Shown here: one piece after another, positions 1-5,418 of the stretch | Layout: each line of letters opens with the position of its first letter | Numbering within the stretch: the stretch's first letter is position 1 | Source of the DNA: Aquificaceae bacterium | Lineage (GTDB): Bacteria > Aquificota > Aquificia > Aquificales > Aquificaceae | Assembly (NCBI GenBank): GCA_027014185.1 | Contig: JALWEK010000124.1 | Coordinates: 4,288-10,426 of the forward strand | Direction of reading: 5' to 3' | Length of the DNA: 6,139 bases | The notes under the pieces: model-generated | The model's database searches: none | Told to the model about the DNA's origin: nothing | The model's input: only the letters and a program-made list of their open reading frames with translations | Translations under genes and position numbers: made by a program

Positions 1-1404
1 CTCGAGGGTCTCCCTTCTCGCTCCCGGTCTGGCCGCAGATAGGGCGTCAGCGGCGCACACGAGGGCTACCTCGGGGTACCTTACGGGCTCCTCTTCGTGG
101 TGGGCCTTTATCGCGTTTATGACAGCATCCGGTTCGCCGTACTTCTTGCAGAGCTCCACCCCTATGTCGGTGTGTGAGCCTCCGAGCTCGTGGGATACCG
201 CCTTGCCTATATCGTGTAGGAGCCCCGCTCTCCTAGCGAGCTTTGCGTCGAGCCCCAGCTCCTCCGCCATCAGTCCTGCCAGGTGCGCTACCTCCTTGGA
301 GTGGAGGAGGACGTTCTGTGAGTAGCTGGTTCTGAAGTAGAGCTTCCCTATGTAGTAGTAGAGTCCCGGGTTTATGTCGTGGAGCCCGAGCTCGAAAGCT
401 GTCTCCTCGCCCATCTTCCTTATCCTCTCGTCCATCTCCTTCTTAACCTCATCAACTATCTCCTCTATCCTTGCGGGATGGATCCTCCCGTCCTCGATAA
501 GCCTCTCGAGGGCCTCCTTGGCTATCTCCCTCCTCAGGGGGTCGAAGGAGGATATGGTGACCACGTCCGGCGTGTCGTCTATTATCAGGTCAACTCCAGT
601 GAGGAGCTCGAAGGTCCTTATATTCCTACCTTCCCTACCTATTATCCTTCCCTTGAACTCGTTGCTTGGAAGCTCTACAGCCGTTGTGGTGTAGTTTATC
701 GCTATCTGGGGGGAGATCCTCTGGACTGCGGTGGTAACTATCCTCTTAGCTTCCAACTCAGCCTTCTCCTTTGCCTCCTCCTCTATCTTCTTCATGAGCT
801 TTAAGGCTTCGAGTTTGCTCTCTTCCTCTACCCTCTTCAGGAGTTCCTCCTTCGCCTCCTCGACGGTGAGAGAGGCTATCCTCTGGAGCTCGAGCATCTC
901 CTGCTCCTTGAGCTTCCTTATCTCCTCCTGCTCCTTGGCGAGCTTTTCCTCAAGCTCTAAGACCTCCTTTCTCCTCGCCTCTACCTGTCTCTCGAACTCC
1001 CTGACCTCCTTCTCCCTTCTGTATATCTCTTCTTCCCTGCGCTCTATAACTTCCCACTTCCTCTCGAGCTGTCTCTCCTTCGAGTGAAGCCCCTCTTCTA
1101 GCTTCTTTATCTCCCTCTTCCTTTCCTCCGCTTCCTTCCTTATCCTCTCCGCCTCTTCCTTAGCCTGGGATATTATCTTCTGGGCTTTCTCGTCCGCTTC
1201 TTTAAGCAGCTTCTCCGCCTTCTCCTGAGCTTCCCTAACCAGCTTGAGGGCCTCTTCCTCTGCCCTCCGGATCTCCTTCTCAAGATCTACCTGAGGTGCG
1301 GCAGGCGCACTCTCTTCTTTCCTTCCCTTAAGAAGGAAGAACACGACCAGACTACCTATGAGAACTCCTAACGCTATCCCTATGAACACCATACTGTTTT
1401 CCAT
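1..1404 (-). CDS. rny: Ribonuclease Y (RNase Y), 3' end cut by window edge
   Basis: Membrane-anchored endoribonuclease that starts mRNA decay and processing, acting at the inner face of the cytoplasmic membrane. The 468 codons in the window translate without a stop. An N-terminal membrane segment (about residues 6-26) is followed by a long Glu/Lys/Arg-rich coiled coil (about 40-220). A KH RNA-binding domain carries [12 protein letters not shown] (252-263). The HD phosphohydrolase domain has His368, the His397-Asp398 pair in LLHDIGKA, the KAHHEE segment (433-438) and Asp453 in [13 protein letters not shown]. Family members are about 510-520 residues, so roughly the last 50 are missing. The ATG at 1404 has a strong Shine-Dalgarno (AAGGAGGT) six bases upstream and gives the typical short N-terminus before the anchor. 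It lies one base after the fthC stop, so translation is probably coupled. Identification is secure from domain order and motifs. Confidence 0.97.
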   Translation of the reverse strand, partial: MENSMVFIGIALGVLIGSLVVFFLLKGRKEESAPAAPQVDLEKEIRRAEEEALKLVREAQEKAEKLLKEADEKAQKIISQAKEEAERIRKEAEERKREIKKLEEGLHSKERQLERKWEVIERREEEIYRREKEVREFERQVEARRKEVLELEEKLAKEQEEIRKLKEQEMLELQRIASLTVEEAKEELLKRVEEESKLEALKLMKKIEEEAKEKAELEAKRIVTTAVQRISPQIAINYTTTAVELPSNEFKGRIIGREGRNIRTFELLTGVDLIIDDTPDVVTISSFDPLRREIAKEALERLIEDGRIHPARIEEIVDEVKKEMDERIRKMGEETAFELGLHDINPGLYYYIGKLYFRTSYSQNVLLHSKEVAHLAGLMAEELGLDAKLARRAGLLHDIGKAVSHELGGSHTDIGVELCKKYGEPDAVINAIKAHHEEEPVRYPEVALVCAADALSAARPGARRETLE

Positions 1405-1405
1405 C

Positions 1406-1963
1406 TCACAACCTCCTTATAACTCCTTCTTCGGTGACTATCAGGTCAACGGGCTCGTCCCACTCTTCTTTCGGGACGCTGTCGAGCACCTGAAAGGAGT
1501 AAGCCACCCCCACCTTAGGAGCACTTACTCTTTTCAGGAGCCTGTCGTAATAACCTTTGCCGAAACCAAGCCTGTAGCCTCTCCTGTCGAAGGCTATACC
1601 GGGGACTGCTACGAAGTCTATCTCCTCCGGATCTGCCTTCTCCCCGATGGAGGGTTCCGGTATTCCGTATGTGCCTTCCTCTAGGCACAGTGGGTCATCG
1701 ACAAAGATGATCTCAAGATCTCCGTTAGCTACCTTGGGGAGTGCGAGCCTGGATCCTCTGCTCAGAATCTCCCCGAACAGGGGGGTAAGGTCTGGCTCTC
1801 CTTTTACGGGACAGTAAAGGAGGACATTTCTGGCTTCTTTGAACTCCGGGAGGGAGCGGATAAGCTCCACTATCCTTCTGCTGCTCTCCTCCCTTGTCCG
1901 GGGATCGAGACTCTTTCTTATCCTCAGGTACTTCCTTCTTACCTCTTCCTTACTCGCCAACAA
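1406..1963 (-). CDS. fthC: 5-formyltetrahydrofolate cyclo-ligase (MTHFS), TTG start
   Basis: Cytoplasmic ATP-dependent enzyme (EC 6.3.3.2) that converts 5-formyl-THF to 5,10-methenyl-THF, returning it to the one-carbon folate pool. At 185 residues it has normal family length. Visible signatures are Lys5 and Arg9-Arg10 in the N-terminal helix, YGIPEP (99-104), the hallmark stretch 121-141 containing PGIAFD and GFGKGYYDR, and the C-terminal [11 protein letters not shown] (168-178). The start is TTG at 1963. A TAG codon lies immediately upstream in frame, a strong Shine-Dalgarno (AGGAGGTG) sits seven bases upstream, and there is no in-frame ATG in the N-terminal region. A second TTG follows at 1960. 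The Shine-Dalgarno is sequestered in a hairpin, described separately. The gene is called ygfA or fau in enterobacteria, where 6S RNA also lies directly upstream, as it probably does here. It is one base from rny, in one transcription unit. Confidence 0.95.
   Translation of the reverse strand: MLASKEEVRRKYLRIRKSLDPRTREESSRRIVELIRSLPEFKEARNVLLYCPVKGEPDLTPLFGEILSRGSRLALPKVANGDLEIIFVDDPLCLEEGTYGIPEPSIGEKADPEEIDFVAVPGIAFDRRGYRLGFGKGYYDRLLKRVSAPKVGVAYSFQVLDSVPKEEWDEPVDLIVTEEGVIRRL
1411..1418 (-). promoter_or_regulatory. Shine-Dalgarno of rny inside the fthC 3' end
   Basis: The minus strand reads AAGGAGGT, six bases before the rny ATG at 1404. It is built from the last sense codons of fthC (ATA AGG AGG TTG, then TGA), so the C-terminal Arg-Arg of the cyclo-ligase also supplies the ribosome binding site. 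Stop and start are one base apart, an arrangement typical of translational coupling. Confidence 0.9.
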
Positions 1964-1966
1964 CTA

Positions 1967-1995
1967 CTTCCACCTCCTGTTTCCAGGAGGGGAAG
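1967..1995 (-). promoter_or_regulatory. Hairpin sequestering the fthC Shine-Dalgarno
   Basis: On the minus strand CTTCC and CCTCCTG (1995-1984) pair with CAGGAGG and GGAAG (1979-1973 and 1971-1967). The loop is a GAAA tetraloop (1983-1980) and the single unpaired base is T1972. All 12 pairs are Watson-Crick and most are G-C. The 3' arm contains the AGGAGG of fthC, and the helix ends only three bases before the TTG start. The pairing is seen directly. A role in limiting fthC translation, or as a processing or protection hairpin at the 3' side of the upstream RNA, is inference. No U-tract follows, so it is not an intrinsic terminator. Confidence 0.75.
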
Positions 1996-2004
1996 GCAAG
2001 ATGG

Positions 2005-2167
2005 TTGGGGCCCGCCCTGTCGTGACCTCGAGGGATCTCTGTGGGCCTCAGCTCTCTTAGGTGGGTACCCTCTCGGAGAGCCCTTCAGGACGTCCCCGAA
2101 GCCGGGTTCCCTTCAGCCCACTTGTAGGCCCCAATGATTGTCCCCGGGCCACGCACAGGGCAGGAGG
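2005..2167 (-). ncRNA. ssrS: Probable 6S RNA (ssrS)
   Basis: 6S RNA binds the housekeeping RNA polymerase holoenzyme by imitating an open promoter. This 208-base intergenic gap is clearly more GC-rich than the other spacer and is highly self-complementary. The ends form a long closing stem. Minus-strand CCTGCCCTGT (2164-2155) pairs with ACAGGGCGGG (2020-2011), ten continuous pairs with one G-U, and CGTG (2153-2150) pairs with CACG (2024-2021) across one bulged G. Inside lie a largely unpaired region, a helix GGGCCT/AGGCCC (2131-2126 with 2048-2043), a possible GTGGG/CCCAC helix (2121-2117 with 2065-2061) and apical hairpins near 2106-2094 and 2080-2070. A length near 155-165 nt and a long rod with an internal bubble suit 6S RNA. 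So does the position directly upstream of fthC, the ssrS-ygfA arrangement known from gammaproteobacteria. Ends are estimates. Alternatives are a structured fthC leader or another small RNA. I recognise no RNase P, tmRNA or SRP RNA signature. Confidence 0.72.
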
Positions 2168-2171
2168 GTTT

Positions 2172-4490
2172 TTATCTTATCTCCACGCCCAGCCGCTCTC
2201 TCAACCTCCTGACCAGTTCTTCGATTGAGGAGTTCACCTCCTCGCTGGAAAGGCTACCTTCCAAACTTCTGAGCACCAACCTAACTCCAACGCTCTTCTT
2301 GCCTTCCCCTACCTTCTCACCTGCGTAAAGGTCAAAAACCATAACATCTTCCACCTTATCGCCAAGCTGAGATTTAATCTCATTTAATAATTTACTCACC
2401 GAGAGATTTTTGTCCACAAGGAGAGCTAAGTCCCTGATAACAGGGGGGAATTTCGATACAGCTCTGTAGTGGGGTAGCCTCTCCTCTATGAAAGGTCTGA
2501 GGTCAAGCTCGCATATGATAGGGTCCCTCTTGAGCTCGAGTCTCGCCACGAGATCCGGGTGGAGTTTACCCACAAAGCCCACTTTCTTACCCTCTACGAG
2601 TACACTCGCCTGAACATGAGGATGGAGAAAGCCGATCTCGGAGTTATCGAACTGAACGTCTTTTCCGTACATCTCTCCGAGTCCGCGGACCATCTCCAGA
2701 AGATCGTACGGCTCCCACTCCTTTTGGGGGAAGTCCCTTACCTTTCCCTTCAAGAGGATGCCCAGTCTCTCTTCCTCACCCTCCTCAAGGAATACCCTGC
2801 CGAGCTCGAACACTCCAAGATCGTAGCTGTAATGGTTCTCGTTGAAGATCGCCGTTCTCAGGAGCGAGGGTACCAGGGAGCTCCTCATATACCTCTGTGT
2901 GGAGAGGAGCGGATTGATTATCTCTATCGTTGGCTTCTCCAGACCCAGGAGATCATAGAGCTCAGCATCCTCGTAGGAGATGTTTATAACCTCACTCAGA
3001 CCCTTGGACCGTAAGAATTTCTTTACCTCGAGGAGTTCGTCCCTCCAGAACCTTCCAACGGAAGGCAGCTTTAAGGTCTCCGCGGGGTAGCTATCGTAAC
3101 CCTTTACCCTCATTATCTCCTCTACTATGTCCACGTCCCTTGAGAGGTCGAAGCTTCTGTGGGAGGGGACCAGAACCTCTATGCCGCACCTCTTTATCTC
3201 GTGAGGGATCTCGAGGGCGCTCAGGATCCTCTTAGCCTCCTCGTTCTTGTAGCTCTCACCGGCGTACCTAATGAATTTACCCATAGAGAGAAAGATCCTC
3301 TTGGGCTCGTACCTTCTCACGTAAACGTCTCTGACCGCCTTAACATCCCCTCCAGCTGTCTCTTTAATTAAACCCACCGCTATGTCCTGGGCCTTATCCA
3401 CCCTTTCTATGTCCACGTTCCTCTCGAACCTGTAGCTGCTCTCCGTCTGGAGCCCCAGCTTTTTAGAAGCCTTCCTGACCCTCTTGGGATCGAAGTAGGC
3501 GGACTCCAAAAGTATTCTCTTTGTCTCGTGAGTAACGGCGCTCTCAAGGCCTCCCATTACGCCGGCTATCGCCACCGGACCCTTTTCGTCTGCGATTACG
3601 AGTATATCCTCGTCCAGCTTCTTTTCCTCCCCGTCGAGGGTAACTATACTCTCATCTTTCCTAGCGCTCCTAACCCTTATGCCGCCCTCCAGCTTGTCGA
3701 GATCGAAGGCGTGGAGGGGCTGACCCTCCTGGAGGAGTACGTAGTTGGTTATATCAACTACGTTGTTTATGGCCTTCATACCGCACTGCCATAGCCTCCT
3801 CCTTATCCTCAGCGGAGACCCCCTGACCTCCACACCCTCTACAACCACACCCCTGTACCTGTGGCAGTCCTCGTCCTCTATCTCTATGGATAAACTTCCC
3901 AGCTCTTCGAGCGGCTCAGAACTAACCTCCTTTTTAGGAAGGTCTAATATAGCGCTCAGGTCCCTAGCCAGCCCCCTGATGCTGAGGACGTCCCCCCTGT
4001 TCGGTGTGATGTCGAGCTCTATCACCTTCTCACCGAAGCCGAGAACCTCCCTGGCGTCCGTTCCGGGTTTGATCTCCTCCTCTATCCTCAGGACGCCCTC
4101 GCTCTTCTCCTCCAGCCCGAGCTCCTGAGCCGAGAGGAGCATCCCCTCCGACATCATGCCCTCGAACTCCCTCTTGGTTACACACCTGTCTCCAACCCTT
4201 GAGTTCGGAAGGGCGAGCACAACCCCTTCGCCCGGCCTAACGTTCCTGTCGGCGGTCACCACCTGAACCTTCGTATTCCCTCCCACCTGCACCAGGGCTA
4301 CTACTAGATCCTTCCTTTTGGGATGTTCCTTTAGATCTAGAACCCTGCCGATCACAACCCCGTTGAGCTCTATTCCGAAGGTTTCCACCGTGGCCTCTAC
4401 ACTCTGCAGGGAGAGTCTGTCTGCTATCTCCTCGGCCGAGATCCCATCGAGATCCAGGAACTCGCCGAGCCACGAGAGAGGGATTCGCAT
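2172..4490 (-). CDS. pheT: Phenylalanine--tRNA ligase beta subunit
   Basis: Beta subunit of the alpha2-beta2 phenylalanyl-tRNA synthetase (EC 6.1.1.20). It binds tRNA-Phe, edits mischarged Tyr-tRNA and scaffolds the catalytic alpha subunit. The 772 residues are close to the usual length of about 790. In order they show the family N-terminus MRIPLSWLGEFLDL, an EMAP-like OB fold (about 40-150, with HPKRKDLVVALVQVG), the B3/B4 editing region (about 210-385, with INNVVDITNYVLLQEGQPLHAFD split around 241-263 and RFERNVD at 354-360), the B5 domain with the acidic motif DVDIVEEIMRVKGYD (452-466), the catalytic-like core (about 480-665) and a C-terminal FDX-ACB domain (about 673-772, with FPPVIRDLALLVD). 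ATG at 4490 is fixed by the conserved N-terminus and an in-frame TAA four codons upstream. Its Shine-Dalgarno is weak. pheS is not adjacent upstream; the divergent spacer is there instead. Confidence 0.97.
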   Translation of the reverse strand: MRIPLSWLGEFLDLDGISAEEIADRLSLQSVEATVETFGIELNGVVIGRVLDLKEHPKRKDLVVALVQVGGNTKVQVVTADRNVRPGEGVVLALPNSRVGDRCVTKREFEGMMSEGMLLSAQELGLEEKSEGVLRIEEEIKPGTDAREVLGFGEKVIELDITPNRGDVLSIRGLARDLSAILDLPKKEVSSEPLEELGSLSIEIEDEDCHRYRGVVVEGVEVRGSPLRIRRRLWQCGMKAINNVVDITNYVLLQEGQPLHAFDLDKLEGGIRVRSARKDESIVTLDGEEKKLDEDILVIADEKGPVAIAGVMGGLESAVTHETKRILLESAYFDPKRVRKASKKLGLQTESSYRFERNVDIERVDKAQDIAVGLIKETAGGDVKAVRDVYVRRYEPKRIFLSMGKFIRYAGESYKNEEAKRILSALEIPHEIKRCGIEVLVPSHRSFDLSRDVDIVEEIMRVKGYDSYPAETLKLPSVGRFWRDELLEVKKFLRSKGLSEVINISYEDAELYDLLGLEKPTIEIINPLLSTQRYMRSSLVPSLLRTAIFNENHYSYDLGVFELGRVFLEEGEEERLGILLKGKVRDFPQKEWEPYDLLEMVRGLGEMYGKDVQFDNSEIGFLHPHVQASVLVEGKKVGFVGKLHPDLVARLELKRDPIICELDLRPFIEERLPHYRAVSKFPPVIRDLALLVDKNLSVSKLLNEIKSQLGDKVEDVMVFDLYAGEKVGEGKKSVGVRLVLRSLEGSLSSEEVNSSIEELVRRLRERLGVEIR
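2174..2204 (-). promoter_or_regulatory. Candidate sigma-70 promoter for the 6S-like RNA
   Basis: The minus strand has TTGAGA (2204-2199, five of six to the -35 consensus), a 19-base spacer and TAAGAT (2179-2174, four of six to the -10 consensus). The -10 overlaps the last codons and stop of pheT. A start about seven bases downstream falls near 2167, just before the closing stem of the RNA begins at 2164. The spacer is longer than ideal and the -10 is imperfect. The main support is the fit with the RNA's 5' end. Confidence 0.35.
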
Positions 4491-4519
4491 AGCTCTGTTA
4501 TTTTATCAGAAGCTCCTCC
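4491..4519 (-). promoter_or_regulatory. pheT ribosome-binding leader with small hairpin
   Basis: No good Shine-Dalgarno lies in the normal window before the pheT ATG; only CAGAG is there. A strong GGAGG is present at 4519-4515, 24 bases upstream. Between them AGCT-T-CTG (4514-4507) can pair with CAGAGCT (4497-4491), seven pairs with one bulged T and a nine-base loop. The fold would bring GGAGG next to the start codon. The pairing is short and may be unstable at high temperature. A bridging role is speculation. Confidence 0.3.
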
Positions 4520-4527
4520 GGCCCTCT

Positions 4528-4542
4528 TGATAACAGTTATCA
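4528..4542. promoter_or_regulatory. Fur/PerR-family operator-like palindrome (site 1)
   Basis: The sequence is TGATAAC-A-GTTATCA, a perfect 15-bp palindrome in the 7-1-7 layout of the Fur box (TGATAATNATTATCA). It matches 12 of the 14 specified positions. Further TGATAA copies follow directly at 4545-4550 and 4552-4557, so an extended array of hexamers is present, as in many Fur-bound regions. The PerR consensus (TTATAATNATTATAA) fits less well. Which regulator binds cannot be told from sequence, because no regulator gene is in the window. Confidence 0.6.
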
Positions 4543-4590
4543 TCTGATAATTGATAAATCCAGCTTATAAGCCCCATAAAGACTTTTTAT

Positions 4591-4605
4591 TGCAAATTAT
4601 TATCA
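4591..4605. promoter_or_regulatory. Fur/PerR-family operator-like site (site 2)
   Basis: TGCAAAT-T-ATTATCA has a perfect right half and five of seven positions in the left half, so it also matches 12 of 14 positions of the 7-1-7 Fur consensus. It is 48 bases downstream of site 1 and 47 bases before the cupredoxin start codon, overlapping a -10-like TATTAT. That position would suit repression of the rightward operon. In AT-rich DNA such a match is less striking than in coding DNA, so the pair of sites carries the argument. Confidence 0.5.
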
Positions 4606-4651
4606 TTTGTTCAAATTCTCATACAAGAAATAGATCTCAGGAGGGAGAAAG

Positions 4652-5407
4652 ATGAAAAGAGTTGCGCTTGGAATAGCCCTCCCACTTGTACTCGCCCCCG
4701 TAACGTTCACCACCGAGGTAGTGGAAGGAAAGCACTACAACTACAGGTACGTCAAGTACTTTCCCTCTGAAAAAACCGTTGCCAAGGCCTCGGGCAACGG
4801 CGTGATAGAGGGAAAGGTCGTTTACGTGGGCAAGAGGAAGCTGAAGAACCGTAGGAAGCTGATAACGAAGGATAAGGAGGTCTGCGGCAGAGGGTACAAG
4901 ATAGACAAGGTCTATGTGATCTCCAAGGACGGAGGTGTGAAGAACGCAGTTGTCTTCGTTGAGGGCATGGGTGGAAAAGCGAAGGAGATCAAGAGGATAG
5001 TCCAGGAGAAGTGCGAGTTCCACCCTAGGGTACTCGCCATGAGCGCTGGTTCTGTCTTGGAGGTGGTGAACAACGATCCTGTGAAGCACGAGGCAAACGG
5101 CGTTCAGGACTTCGAGACTATCTTCCAGCTCTCTCAGCATAAGAAGGGGATGGTGGACAGGGTAGAGCTGAACAAGCCCGGCGTGGTGGAGATAACCTGC
5201 AACATACACGGATGGATGAAGGCCTGGGCAGTGGTAACCAGCAGTCCCTACTACGCCGTTACCGACGAGAAGGGTGCCTTCAGGATAAGCGGGCTTCCAC
5301 CGGGGAAGTACAAGCTCAGGCTCTGGCACGAAGGCTTTGGGGAGAAAACGATGGCTGTGGAGGTTAAGGAAGGCAGGCCAGCAAGCGTGGTCTTTGAGCT
5401 CAGATAG
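4652..5407 (+). CDS. Exported cupredoxin-like copper protein with C-terminal carboxypeptidase-regulatory-like domain
   Basis: This 251-residue protein is probably periplasmic, with a signal peptide at about residues 1-20. Residues 50-105 form a beta-rich region containing Cys78. The central cupredoxin-like domain (about 115-197) has a CEFHPRVLAM entry (121-130), a VVNNDPVKHEAN strand with His146, and ITCNIHGWM (181-189). His146, Cys183, His186 and Met189 are the expected copper ligands, though the C-x2-H-x2-M spacing is tighter than in classical plastocyanin. Residues 199-251 (YYAVTDEKGAF, then GLPPGKYKLRLWHE) match the carboxypeptidase-regulatory-like beta-sandwich. This pairing is known from proteins loosely annotated as plastocyanin-like or methylamine-utilisation proteins. 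It may be an electron carrier for the peroxidase encoded 11 bases downstream, but that is inference. ATG has AGGAGGG six bases upstream. Two Fur-like sites precede it. The exact function is unknown. Confidence 0.85.
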   Translation: MKRVALGIALPLVLAPVTFTTEVVEGKHYNYRYVKYFPSEKTVAKASGNGVIEGKVVYVGKRKLKNRRKLITKDKEVCGRGYKIDKVYVISKDGGVKNAVVFVEGMGGKAKEIKRIVQEKCEFHPRVLAMSAGSVLEVVNNDPVKHEANGVQDFETIFQLSQHKKGMVDRVELNKPGVVEITCNIHGWMKAWAVVTSSPYYAVTDEKGAFRISGLPPGKYKLRLWHEGFGEKTMAVEVKEGRPASVVFELR

Positions 5408-5418
5408 GAGGGTAGGTT

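Larger units (their letters stand above)
4491..4651. promoter_or_regulatory. AT-rich divergent promoter region, pheT / redox operon
   Basis: These 161 bases separate the pheT start (leftward) from the cupredoxin gene start (rightward), so both promoters should lie here. The region is much more AT-rich than the coding DNA. TGATAA or its complement TTATCA occurs six times: 4503-4508, 4528-4533, 4537-4542, 4545-4550, 4552-4557 and 4600-4605. A perfect 10-bp palindrome GCTTATAAGC lies at 4563-4572. A rightward -10-like TATTAT at 4598-4603 (five of six) overlaps one operator-like site but has no convincing -35. For pheT, TATAAG within the palindrome on the minus strand is a possible -10. Neither promoter can be fixed with confidence by eye. 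Confidence 0.7.

Noticed and set aside
374..1087. Several plus-strand open frames of 100-140 codons across the left end
   Set aside because: They are Ser/Leu-rich antisense reads of the Glu/Lys/Arg-rich coiled-coil and KH region of rny, a common artefact.
1967..1995. fthC hairpin as a transcription terminator for the upstream RNA
   Set aside because: The stem is strong, but no U-tract follows and the 3' arm is the fthC Shine-Dalgarno.
1964..2171. SRP RNA, tmRNA, RNase P RNA or folate riboswitch in the gap
   Set aside because: I could not find the SRP GNRA-loop core, the tmRNA tRNA-like end or the RNase P conserved core, and nothing matched a folate riboswitch I know. The 6S-like closed rod in front of fthC fits better.
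2161..2175. T-run on the plus strand after a G-rich stretch, possible intrinsic terminator
   Set aside because: It has no stable stem directly before the T-run, and no plus-strand gene ends there.
2559..3014. Plus-strand open frame of 151 codons inside pheT
   Set aside because: It is antisense to well-conserved pheT sequence and has no recognisable domain.
4491..4651. T-box or Phe attenuator leader for pheT
   Set aside because: The spacer is short and AT-rich, with no T-box core, no terminator/antiterminator pair and no Phe-rich leader peptide visible.
4637..5329. Long antisense open frame (230 codons) opposite the cupredoxin gene
   Set aside because: It is a shadow of the plus-strand gene, which has a signal peptide, metal-binding motifs and a good ribosome binding site. 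The antisense translation shows no recognisable domain.
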